A stretch of DNA of 10,591 nucleotides from Gracilaria caudata (Eukaryota > Rhodophyta > Florideophyceae > Gracilariales > Gracilariaceae): the NCBI GenBank assembly GCA_030374735.1, contig JASCIV010000899.1, positions 1 to 10,591 on the forward strand, given 5' to 3'. Every line of letters begins with the position of its first letter. The first letter of the stretch is position 1. The notes beneath the pieces were generated by a model. It searched no databases, was not told the origin of the DNA, and worked only from the letters and a program-made list of their open reading frames with translations. Shown piece by piece: positions 1 through 9,220 of the stretch. The translations under genes and the position numbers were made by a program.

Positions 1-1
1 C

Positions 2-2194
2 AAGCCGAGGCATTCCATGCTAGGCTCCTCATCTACAACTGAAGACGCATCCGGAAAAGCAGCATCTCTCAAGACGTCTGTGCTCTGTGTTGGCCCATAT
101 GCACTGCGCGCCCTTATATACCTCGCCGAGATTGTGTCGAGACCTATGGCTCAATACTGGATTCAGTTGTTGCCATCGCGCCCTGGGTTTCCAAGCACTA
201 ACTCTACCAGAGATAGCCTTGCTACGATCATTCTGTACGATTCGCAAACAGAGGTGAGATCTCTATCGTTGACTGCCATTACTGCGCTTATCTCGTCGAG
301 CAAGACATTCATTCAAAACTCGTTCATTGTTTCAAAGCAGTCCACTACGTCTTTCGCGCCATCCAGTGCGCGTATCTTGAGCTGCTGTAGATCTTTATTC
401 TCTGTCTTGTCAAGTTGTATATCAAAAGAATCGAATGGGGTTGTAGTTGCGAGGTTGGCTCGTCTCACTGCCCAGTTGTTCTCTGCTATGCCCACTCCGG
501 CGATGAAAGGTCTCTCCATACAGTCTCTGTTAGAATCCTTACTCCAAAGAGCGCTCGATCAACCCGAAACTGATCCAACAGCCCGAGTTGCATGCGCCGG
601 TGCTCTTGCCAACGCGCTTTCATGTCCAACTTCTCTCTTAGAATCAAGTTTCCTAAACTGGCTTTCTTCGTAAATTACTTGTTCGCTGCATCCAAATCAA
701 CCAGTTGCGGAATCGCTGGGTGCCTTTCGCTCAGTGGTTCAGGTGAGACATGATCTTTTCTCTAGCGGATGGTTCATAATCAAGACGCATCTTCGAAATA
801 TGAGTCAAAGTTTCGAGATTGCGTTACATACGGCTCGCGTGTTTTCCACTTTCCTTACTTCTTGTTTACAAGCACAGCAATCGACCATGAACGAAGATGA
901 GATTTACCAGTACGTCTCGCTCGTGATCGATGTTTACCGCTCTCTAGTTCAGGAAAGCATTGAGTTGAATGACCGAGTTTTGCGAACCTCTGCAATCGCC
1001 GTTGTTCAGCTGCTGTTTCAATTCCATGCAGTAATCGCCTCTTCTGTATCACGTCACAGTGACATCGAGGAACTTGATGCTCTTGCGAAGGAGGCGCTTC
1101 GTAAGGTGAAACAGCTCATCATGCTTGAGGATGCCCAAGTACTCGCGGCTTGTATACGAGCAATCGCTCATGTTCATCTCGACTTGGAACCGAATCTTGC
1201 CGAGGACAGCCTGAGACTGATCTACAATATAATGGAGCATTCTGGAAGCAGCGGAACACATATCACAAAATTCTGTATGTCTTCAATGACACGAGTGATG
1301 GAAACCTTTACAAAGCACTCCTCATTGCATATTACTGACGACATTCTTCGTATTTTAACAAGAGGAAATAGTTATTTCAATAACTTTGTCATCGAGGGTC
1401 TACGAAACTCATTCCGCCTTAGCGCGGGTTCCGCCATCATATCATCGTCGGATCGTGCCAATGAGGAGGCAAACAAGACAGCCACAGTTGGTCTCGTTGC
1501 TTGTCATATAGGTGTCCGAATGAGTTTAGACGAAGATGGCTGCAGCTCGCAAGAATTTCCCCTTCACATGAGCTCGGAGATACAGTTGTTCCGCCAGTTG
1601 CTCCCAAATGAGGGGGAAACCGTGAATCTTCGTTCTTGTACTTGTAGGGCTCTGGGACGACTTGTAACCCTTCATGTAAGTGGCCTAGGGGAATACGTTG
1701 ACGGTATACTCAGCGATATGGTTGCAATCATGAGCAACGTTCGTCTGCAGATATGTTCAGCGCGGTCTGTGATTCAGATCATGAAGGCCTCCAACACGGA
1801 AGACTCCCGTTTTGAAGTTCTCCAGAAGAGTATCACGTGTTTTCTTGCGATAAGATCTCAGTTGCAAAGAGGCGGTCTCATTCCGAAGCTTCGGAAACAG
1901 CTGGCTGTCCTGCTGAACACTATAGGAGAGTTATTTTTACAAGTGTTTCACAGGGCATCTGAGGATCTCCTTACTGAAGTCAACAGTAAGTGGGATAATC
2001 GATGGGAACCAATTATTCTGATTGCTTGTGTTTCACCACATCTTTCTCTGCCGAAGTACGTTAAATACGAAAGTGCATGCGACTTGGAAAAAGTCATGGA
2101 ATCCATTCCGGTGGCCGAACGCGATGTCATGCGCACCATCCTGCAGCTGACGAACTCTTTGAGGAGACCCGTGGAGGAAGGTGCTTCCGGGTGA
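2..2194 (+). CDS. HEATR6-like HEAT-repeat protein (DUF4042), 5'-partial, two exons
   Basis: The frame is open at the window's left edge, so the N-terminus is missing. Exon 1 (to 669) joins exon 2 (766-2194) in phase 2, giving about 698 visible residues. The region after the ATG at 17 follows the DUF4042 pattern typical of HEATR6: a helix pair with YWIQLLPSRPG (about residues 52-62 of the visible part), then LATIILYDSQTEVRSLSLTA and a further helix ending SSKTFIQ, then SFAPSSARILSCC. The rest (exon 2) is repeated amphipathic helices consistent with HEAT/ARM solenoid, for example RLQICSARSVIQIM. The family is a scaffold with no catalytic site; its exact role is poorly known. The frame stays open through 1.4 kb of exon 2 without lesions, so the gene looks functional. 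No AATAAA occurs until 2889. Family call is good; the C-terminal end at 2194 is inferred from the stop codon. Confidence 0.78.
670..765 (+). other. Probable 96-bp phase-2 spliceosomal intron
   Basis: The two HEAT-protein reading blocks lie in the same frame and are separated only by a TAA at 671-673. A GTAAAT donor begins at 670 and a pyrimidine-rich acceptor, CTTTTCTCTAG, ends at 765. Removing these 96 bases deletes the stop and joins TC to C (Ser), reading NWLS-S-GWFII. Shorter GT-AG choices ending at 704, 734 or 742 break the frame. Because the length is a multiple of three, retention would only introduce that one stop. The alternative is a real nonsense mutation or an assembly error. Confidence 0.65.
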
Positions 2195-4274
2195 TGAGAA
2201 TCGCAACGTTCTGCTCGATGGCGGTGGTCATTACCCGCCTGTGGAGTAAAGACTCTTGTAGGTGATGAACAATGGATTTCGGCTCTTTTGGAGAGAACTT
2301 AACTTCATATGTGCATGATTTTGGCTGAGGCTTTTTTTTGCGTCACCTGTAGAGGCAGGCACTCAAGATATCCGTGATCTTTCTTCTTCAAAAACTTTGC
2401 GTCATTTCCCACATCCGCGTAGAACATGGAATAATGGTTTCGAGCCTGGCTTTGGGGATTGTGGCTCAGTCAAAAACAACGTATGCAATTTGAGCACAAA
2501 CTGCAGTAGGCCAATGCGATTCATAGCTCCGTACAGGTTAGATATCTACGACGCACCGGCTTTAGCGAGAGTTACAGTCCGTAGTGTGGAATGTCGTACG
2601 CGCTTAACGTACGGAATACAATGAGACATGCGATATTGTCCATCCTGCTTAGGTTCAATGGAAGATCAAGGAGATACGGTTTTCATTTCATGGCTTTCCT
2701 TGCACATGCACGGCTGCCTTAGGAGGATTTCTCTCTATTTGGCACATCTCTCGTTGCAGCTGAGCAGTCGAATCAGAATTTCGAGGAGCTAGCTTCCCGA
2801 AAGTAAGGTCGCAAAGCTCCTAAAGCGACCTGTTATACGATACTTCTGCAATATATAAGGGATGAGAAGAAAAGTACAACTTTACAGAAATAAAATATGA
2901 ATTTAACTTTGAAAAAGCTTTACGATTGTTTGCTTGAGAAAAATGTCTGCAGAATAAAAATTTCTTATTGGAATAGACAACACTAAGCCTTTCCCACAAT
3001 CGTCTTTAAGGCACGTAAACGAGCATAGTGGAACTCCGTAATAAAGCACGTTTTCAAATATTGAAAACGACGTTCACCAAGAGCATCTGAATTGTTTCCC
3101 GCTGTATTGGCTCTTTGGAAACAGTTTTTACAGCCATACATGGCTCTCCTAACAAAAAAGATGAGTATTGCTTTATTATAAAACTGAAAACTGATTATGC
3201 TCGCTGTAGAAAGAACTAGGGGATATACAATGTTAAAAGCATCGATAATGCTATCGTTCCATTATATCTCTTTCAAAAAAGAAAAGTTGAAGTTCAATGC
3301 CACACAATTTTTAGGTCTGCCCGATGTAGCAATATTTCTGCAGAACAGAACTGTGTTCACTAGAACCATAAATGAAAAGATTAGACGATACCACATTATT
3401 TGCTCGTGGTGGATGACTGTTTTGGAATAAAATAAAGAACTGTTTGGGTTTTTCATAATTTAACGCAAATTGCGCTACATAGCAGAGAACGGAAAAGGCC
3501 AAAACTGGTCCTTTATTCTTTCTGTGTCTGTCCGTTTTGCGGAAGTTATTAATAATTAAAGAGCTTTGATACATGCCGATTATTGCTACCCTGATGGCGG
3601 CATTAGGCTTACTGCTGTCTTCCGTATTGCTAATACCGTAGTAGCAGAAAAGAATTTTTTGAGAATTTAGTACAAAGACGTAAGCCCCATCATTCAAACA
3701 TATTGAAAAGACTCTAATTATCATTTCGCATTTTTGTTAGGAACGGCTTTTTCTGAATGTTTTTCACCAATGAAAACACAGCCGCTTACCAAAACGAGCA
3801 AAATTTAAGCATGAAAATCATTAAACAGCTTATTCGTGCACTTGGCCAGCGGAAGCCTGATAAACGTTTCTCTTTCAATTTCTTCCAAGTTAGCTACTGA
3901 ACAGATTTAGAGAGGCCTATAAGCAGCAACATTTCTAACAAATATTCGAAATAAGTCAAAAAAACGAAAAAGGACTGATTCAGTTTCGAAGCGTATCAAA
4001 AGGGACTCAATTAATTCTTTTCTGAAGTGCAGCATATTTTCGCTGGCTCTACAAATGCTACAAAACAAACACGACACTACAGGTATAGAGTTTAGATGTT
4101 ACCTGCCAAACGGATGGCAGTATAGTTGGTAGCCTGTGATAATTTGAGCAATACATAATTGGATTTGTAGAAGGCATTACCTCCAAATTGAAGACGCATG
4201 GTAGTTTGAATCTGTCGGATTCAGACTTGCTAAGATACTTTAAATTCTGACTTGTTGGCACAAGATTGATCTAA
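2195..4274. other. AT-rich spacer without a supportable gene
   Basis: About 2.1 kb separates the HEAT-gene stop from the first MITE. Parts are very AT-rich (14 G/C of 60 at 2881-2940). Open frames here, including 137 codons on the minus strand at 3311-3724, have low-complexity, Phe/Ile/Asn-rich translations with no recognisable motif, as expected by chance in AT-rich DNA. AATAAA hexamers occur at 2889 and further on, but they are too far from the HEAT gene to assign as its polyadenylation signal. No RNA gene was recognised. Confidence 0.5.
3049..3069. repeat. Short inverted repeat, 9-bp arms, 3-nt spacer
   Basis: CGTTTTCAA and TTGAAAACG flank ATA. Both arms are perfect. It lies in non-coding spacer, has no T-tract and no adjacent gene, and no function can be assigned. 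Confidence 0.5.
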
Positions 4275-4551
4275 GGGCCTTTCCACATAAAGACAGGACA
4301 AAATTACGGCAGACACGGTGCATTTCAAAAAATGTCTTTAAAACATCTACAATAAAAAAGACAATTTTTTGGAGGCACCAAAAACCTGCCGTATGTCCGC
4401 CATTTGTCACCGGTCAAGGAGCGGTGACAAAATCGACGCCTTTTTGATTGAACGCGGACAAATGCCCCGTGTCATTTATGGATGTATTTTGGCCAAAATA
4501 TACAGGATTTTGGACGACATGCGACGTGTCTGTCCTTATGTGGAAAGGCCC
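4275..4551. mobile_element. PIF/Harbinger-type MITE, 277 bp, TAA target duplication
   Basis: The left end reads GGGCCTTTCCACATAAAGAC inward. The right end, reverse-complemented, reads GGGCCTTTCCACATAAGGAC, which is 19 of 20 identical. The element is flanked by TAA on both sides (4272-4274 and 4552-4554). A 3-bp TWA duplication with GGGCC-starting inverted repeats is the signature of PIF/Harbinger and Tourist-like MITEs. There is no transposase frame inside, so it must be mobilised in trans. Internally it carries an inverted pair of a 14-mer (GACACGGTGCATTT at 4312-4325, and its relative with G at position 8 on the other strand at 4460-4473) and a 10-bp-arm hairpin at 4403-4431. The ends are nearly unmutated, suggesting a fairly recent insertion. 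Confidence 0.85.
4403..4431. repeat. Hairpin inside the MITE, 10-bp arms
   Basis: TTTGTCACCG (4403-4412) and CGGTGACAAA (4422-4431) are exact reverse complements around a 9-nt loop. It lies near the middle of the Harbinger-type MITE and adds to the element's fold-back potential. Confidence 0.7.
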
Positions 4552-4580
4552 TAAACACGGGTGATATCCAGAAAGGACAC

Positions 4581-4609
4581 AAAATGCGCCGTGTGACACG
4601 GCGCATTTT
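4581..4609. repeat. Perfect 29-bp palindrome with 1-base centre, MITE-related motif
   Basis: AAAATGCGCCGTGT, then G (4595), then ACACGGCGCATTTT: 14-bp arms match without error. It starts 27 bp beyond the TAA duplication of the MITE. Its right half contains GACACGGCGCATTT (4595-4608), differing only at position 8 from the two 14-mers inside the MITE. It is followed by a T run, but the setting is eukaryotic, so it is not called a bacterial terminator. It may be a remnant of a related element. Confidence 0.75.
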
Positions 4610-4802
4610 TTCAAACAAAAATATAGCTGGATTGCAGTTTCTGTAAAGATAATTGGAGTGTTCTAAATATAAGCGTTCAGTTTGGAGCATGTACCAACTA
4701 TTTTGGCAGATTACCAAAACATAGGTAAATGTCTCTACCGTCTATGAATTTGGGAAAACTGGCTTTAGATTTTGATCTAAATGCCACTCTCTCCGCCCAT
4801 AG

Positions 4803-5875
4803 GAGCTTTGCAATCAAGACTCATCAACGAAACATCCTGCGCGTGAGAAATACGAATATCTCATCTGTGGAGGAAAAGTAGCAGCCCAAGAAGCGCTTAA
4901 GACATATGTGCAGCACAAACAAGCATATGATCTGCTTCTTGTGGCACCAGAGTGGAGGAATCACCAAGTCACATCAACCCCGAGGTACGCTGCAGTGATT
5001 GACGACACACCCGTGCAAGACAGTCTTTTCTCTGCGGTTTTAAGATGGATTCCGCTTATGCACTCTGCGCCAAAACAACCAGAACTGCTCACAGGACCAA
5101 GTATTAAATCGATTAACGCAACGAATCGCACTGCAACTCTCGACAACGGAGACCAGATTTCATTCAAACGATGTCTAATCGCAGTCGGCAGCACCATGTC
5201 AAACACTCCGCTGGGGAAAGTTGTAGCTCGTGATGCTGAGCGCTTCGTCAGTGGTGCCCAGAGCGATGGTGATTGGGGACGAATTGATCAAGCACTTCAA
5301 CAGAATGCTCAACTGCAAAGAGCGAGCGATGATAATCGTGCGCACATGACTGTGGTCGGCGGAGGATGGATGTTTCCCATAGTTGGTTCTGTTTTGATAA
5401 AACAGGGGGCGAATGTGACATTTTCATACTTGGAACCATCTTTTTTTGGCTCGCTATCTCCCTCGCTACGTATCGCAAGACATTCTTGCGAGATTGTACT
5501 GGCAAAGCGATGGAGGAATAGATTCTTTGTCATATTCAACAGTTAGATATGTTGTAGCCAGAAAAGCTCTTGACAATGGGGTACATGGACCGAGGCTGAG
5601 GTGCACATCGGGACGGTATTCGATTCTTTCTCAATAGTAGACTTTCGGACTGATCACGTAATATTTGCTTCAACAGTGACATCAAGAATACCTATCGAAA
5701 CACCAAACTTGTCTCGCGGGGAAGGCGGATTCACAGTCAATGCTGAGTTTCACAGTCACTGCTGAGTTTTCTACTCCAAAGGGGTGAAGTGCGCCTGAAC
5801 ATCAATACATGACTGTGGAATAGTGTACAATTGCTTTTGAAGCTGCTGTGAAGTGTGGAAAGGCATTGCGTAAAG
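4803..5875 (+). pseudogene. Decayed AIF-like FAD/NAD(P)-dependent oxidoreductase
   Basis: Translation shows the parts of a pyridine-nucleotide-disulphide oxidoreductase in AIF order: a first Rossmann fold EKYEYLICGGKVAAQEAL (from 4845); ATLDNGDQISFKRCLIAVGS; a second Rossmann fold MTVVGGGWM (from 5346); TDHVIFAST (from 5649); and GGFTVNAEF (ending near 5750), very like the AIF GGFRVNAEL block. The frame moves from phase 0 to phase 1 at a T7 run (5441-5447), reading on as LARYLPRYVSQDILARLYW, and returns to phase 0 near a G4 run (5578-5581), reading WTEAEVHIGTVF. A 19-bp duplication (5730-5767) shifts it again; stops at 5785 and after MTVE follow, and similarity fades after about 5875. The first dinucleotide motif has Lys-Val where Gly is expected. 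There is no in-frame ATG; a stop precedes at 4800. A short presequence-like frame from ATG 4744 lies in another phase. AIF proteins are mitochondrial flavoproteins; this copy is probably dead. Confidence 0.75.
5730..5767 (+). repeat. 19-bp tandem microduplication inside the AIF-like pseudogene
   Basis: TTCACAGTCAATGCTGAGT (5730-5748) is followed directly by TTCACAGTCACTGCTGAGT (5749-5767), with one difference. Nineteen is not a multiple of three, so the second copy moves the frame right after the GGFTVNAEF block and produces an early stop. Taking one copy out would continue the original phase only for a few codons before TGA at 5785, so other lesions exist. Confidence 0.85.
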
Positions 5876-7346
5876 GACATCAAAGCAAAACGCGAACACA
5901 CGAGTGCGTTGATTGCTGTGCGTTCTCGCGAGCTGGAAGCTGCGTGTATTAGCTTTTGGGCATTTATTGCGGATATGGTATGCGTAATGTAGTAGACAAA
6001 GCGGCTCTGAATTCGGCAGTATGCATATATGTATATCGCTATCTTTCGTTTATGAATGCACTCGCTTCATTACGAAGTAAAGCAGAGCTTTTCGTATTCA
6101 AAGAACTGTTCTGTAACGTGGGAGAAGAACAATCAATCAGGCCATTGATTCAAAATGGAAGCAACGAGAGTTCCATGGCGCTTTGAGATGGAAGGAATTT
6201 ATAAGCTCCTCTTTGGGCACCCTGGAATAAAGTAGTTGACGTCATTTTAAGACAATCGTCCCAGAACTGTAGATCAATTTTCTTCCCAAACCAGGTGCAA
6301 TCCCAGAGCTTGGGATCCCCCAAGATGCGGATTGTGCCATAAGCTGCGTAAAAAGTTATGAGAGCCTAACGAATATGCACATAAAATATATCGTTGTATA
6401 TTGAGAAGACTTCGAAGGCCATTTTACTGCATGAGATCTAAATGAAGAACGCAAAAACGTTTGAAAGGCTTTTTGGGATAAACATTCAACACTTCACAAA
6501 TATGGATTGAAGCCCAACAGTTTGACATCAGCCAGGTAAAATGTGTTCTAGTACCTTTCCCACTTTGTCCTTTCCTCTCTGTATGTGCTTCGCGACATCA
6601 GGCTGATAACCTCATTGCGGCGGTCAAAGTTTGAGGACAGAGTTCAGAAGCCTGTGCATACTGCCTATAATACACACGCCATCTTAAATATCCTCTTAGC
6701 CATTTTTTTAAATCGAAGTCTGGATGTAGTTACCTGACAGAAGAATGAAACGAACTGCTTAATTTCCTTGAACATTCAGCTTAACATGTTCCTCAGCAGT
6801 TTTCAATAGTTGTTCATGGGTTGGAACATTTCGTTTTATAGTATCATATCTAATGCACGACACCTTGCAGACAATCTTATACACCTTTTCTTTCGCGGTT
6901 TTTCCTCAGAGACTGTTCGCTACGTCCATCTCTCGGAGATCTCTCGGAGAGATCTCGAATCTTGCAGTTTGGAAAGTTCTCTGCAATGTAAAGTATAAGA
7001 CTCCCGTAGCCACATCTGAGATCTAATAGTTTCACACCATCTTTCAATGCAACCCGTGGAAAAAAACAATAGTAACATTCATTCTTCTCCAGTGTTCAAA
7101 CTTGCAGCTGCTGATTCATAGTATTAAGATAAACGCTTCATCCGCTTTTCGAGAGTGTACGGAAAGGTTTCTCTCTGCACTTGGTAGTGTTGTTCATTGG
7201 CCTTTTCGTGTTTTATTACAATTTCAGTCGAAACGAAATCATTGATCATCTGCATCATGTGTCTCATTTATGCCTCAGTCATTGAACTACTCTTCAACCA
7301 AGCGTTATGCTAAAAGAATAAGTTCTGGAACGCAAATCTTGGTTCT
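5876..7346. other. Spacer without recognisable gene
   Basis: After the AIF-like remnant fades there are about 1.5 kb with only short open frames (at most 76 codons) and no domain motif. I looked for the AIF C-terminal segment here and could not identify it. No tRNA-like or other RNA gene was recognised. The only clear structure is the palindrome at 6936-6956. Confidence 0.45.
6936..6956. repeat. Perfect 21-bp palindrome with 1-base centre
   Basis: GAGATCTCTC, G, GAGAGATCTC: 10-bp perfect arms around G6946. It sits in a short tract where the unit TCTCGGAGA recurs (6931 onward), so it may have arisen from local slippage or fold-back copying. Confidence 0.65.
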
Positions 7347-7445
7347 CAAGGCCCGTTTTTCAGACTGACTAAGTAAGGAAGAATATTTCATGACTACGAC
7401 TCGCTGGGTAAAGCTTTTGGAGAGTATTCAGTTAGATTAGTCACT
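7347..7445 (+). mobile_element. Probable lone left end of a hAT-type element
   Basis: CAAGGCCCG at 7347 followed by CAGACTGACTAAGTAAGG matches, with gaps, the left end of the complete element 295 bp downstream (CAGGCCCG then GACTGACTAACTAACG). The same family of short motifs follows: TGACTACGACT near 7390 and TTAGATTAGTCACT near 7440. No matching right end or 8-bp flanking duplication was found, so it would be a truncated or rearranged relative. The right boundary given is only where the motif family stops. Confidence 0.4.
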
Positions 7446-7641
7446 GGGTGTTAAAAAAGCTTATCTAGATTGAATGAAAATGTCATGTTCTCAATGAAAT
7501 GATGCGTATCGTTTGCTAGATCTGTCAGCAACGGTTAACATTCTAGAAATATTCGCAGTCAAAACAGTATCTTCGTCGACGGAGGTGCTACATCCCGCTC
7601 AAAGAGACATTCTGACGTTTTCGACATTTTTGTTAAACATC

Positions 7642-8383
7642 CAGGCCCGTATTAATGACTGACTAACTAACGCAAGATGTAGGGGTGACTTGACTAACTA
7701 ACTCGAGCTAAAATAGGCAGTAGTCATTTTACGTGTACAGGTACAACAACTTGAACACGTTTTCAACCTGTTCTATTTGTTATATGTGTACACCATTTGA
7801 AGACTATGGAATAACGTAAAAAGTCTGTTCGATTTACTATCGGCAGAGTGGCCGATCAAGAATACACTTGGAATTAGAACTCTCCTGTTACCAGTTTTTA
7901 ATACTAATGCTTTTCTTTGATGCCACAGCCTGGAAAGTACGTCTCCTTCCTGTTGTCGTCATTCAAAAGTATATATATATTTATTGCTCAAGCAAAGCGG
8001 ATATGTTTGGGGTAAAGTGTCAACAACAGAATTATTAGTGTTGAGCAACACTGTAGCGCAAATTGTCCGTCATTTTTATCGCCAATGGTTTGGTCTCAAG
8101 TAATGTATGTGTTTGTTTGAATTAAAGTTTGAATCCAGTACGCACTCAGGGCTGCGAGAAGTTCATGACACTAGTCATGATCTATGGACGGCTGAAGTGT
8201 CTCGAAGTGGTTTGTTTTACCTAAGAGGAGAGGCATTCAAGCGCATAGCTCGTATAATCGCGTTACCGGTTTAAGATTCTGAGAACAACTGTTCTTTATG
8301 ACTAGAATTGACTAACTAGGCAAAACACTGGTGACTAGTGACTAGCGAGAAGAGCAAAATAGTTAGTCACTTATACGGCCCTG
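7642..8383. mobile_element. Non-autonomous hAT-superfamily DNA transposon, 742 bp
   Basis: The left end reads CAGGCCCGTATTAATGACTG. The right end, reverse-complemented, reads CAGGGCCGTATAAGTGACTA. An identical 8-bp sequence, TAAACATC, lies directly outside both ends (7634-7641 and 8384-8391). Eight-base target duplications with CAGGG-type terminal repeats are the hallmark of hAT transposons. Inside both ends are clusters of short TGACTAAC and TGACTAG motifs (7657-7705 on the left; about 8299-8347 and 8361-8370 on the right), like the subterminal repeats to which hAT transposases bind. No transposase frame is present, so it depends on an autonomous partner. The flanking duplication is perfect, which argues for recent insertion, while the terminal repeats differ by a few bases. 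Confidence 0.88.
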
Positions 8384-8391
8384 TAAACATC

Positions 8392-9203
8392 TCTGTAACA
8401 GAACCTGTTATCTACATCTTGTTGAATGCCGTCCAAACATAAATTCCAAACGTAGAGCTACAATAGAGGCCCCAGCAGCAAGAGAAAACTTAACATGTAA
8501 ATATCTGTAGAGCCACTAGCTTTAAATCCCAAACGCGGAGAACCGTTAAAAATCTCTTGTACCAACAACAACACAATCAATCCGTTACAAAGCAATGGGC
8601 CAAACGCATCGACCAGAACGGCAGACTGTAGCACCAATATTCAGAGGTCGCAAAATGCTATATCTCACCCGAAGGCATTAGCTTCCTGTTGCGCTGTCGT
8701 ATATGTATACAAAGCAGATGGCCTCCAGTTGATAGAACCCCGTATTATTAAGATTTTCAAGACTTTTATAGACCACTAAAATTCTGGCTAGATCTGCATG
8801 TCTACCGCTGAAAACAGGTGAGTACTGACTTTGAGCTTGGCAAAGTAGTCAGTAAAAAAAAGGCGTAAAAGTTCTCAAAACTGGAGCTGCGGGGTGCTCC
8901 AGAAGAGCTTCTGCTATTTGCACCATCGCCATTCTACTTTCACACTTGTTTCTCCGATCTCAACACGTCTCAGAGGGACTGATGGCTGTCCTTGGTTCGT
9001 CATCTACAAGTCTACCAATTACTAACGGAAACCGACCTTTAAGAGCGGGCAGACTGTTGATGGTACTGCACGGAAAACACATGTTATGCCAAACACGACA
9101 AGAACAACACACGAATTTATTCAAGTTCTTCAAAAATGCTTTCTCGCATTCAGAAAAGATACAGTGGTTGTTTACGGCTCGCAACACAGCACATGTCACA
9201 GGG
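8392..9203. other. Spacer with two small stem-loops and no supported gene
   Basis: Open frames at 8946-9263 and 9086-9307 (105 and 73 codons) overlap in different phases, have no recognised motif, and run through the palindrome at 9216-9280, so I do not call them genes. Two small inverted repeats stand out: TACTGACTTTG against CAAAGTAGTCAGTA at 8823-8854 (one 3-nt bulge), and CTGGAGC/GCTCCAG at 8881-8902 with an 8-nt loop. Confidence 0.4.
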
Positions 9204-9220
9204 TTGGGAATCATTCCCAA
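9204..9220. repeat. 17-bp palindrome overlapping the large one
   Basis: TTGGGAAT, C, ATTCCCAA: 8-bp perfect arms around C9212. Its right arm shares CCCAA (9216-9220) with the left edge of the 65-bp palindrome, so the strand can fold in two mutually exclusive ways. Confidence 0.7.

Noticed and set aside
743..765. CAG/GTGAGA to CTAG as a 23-bp mini-intron
   Set aside because: It does not remove the TAA at 671, leaves the frame broken, and is far shorter than normal introns.
3311..3724. 137-codon open frame on the minus strand
   Set aside because: AT-rich DNA, translation without domain motif, overlapped by other frames of similar length. Consistent with chance.
4581..4615. Hairpin plus T run resembling a Rho-independent terminator
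   Set aside because: The setting is eukaryotic and no gene ends here; the motif is shared with the adjacent MITE instead.
5956..6186. 76-codon frame as the AIF C-terminal domain
   Set aside because: No AIF C-terminal motif could be matched. Similarity of the remnant already fades near 5875.
7969..7980. TA dinucleotide run as a TATA promoter
   Set aside because: It lies inside the non-autonomous hAT element with no gene downstream; it is better read as simple sequence.
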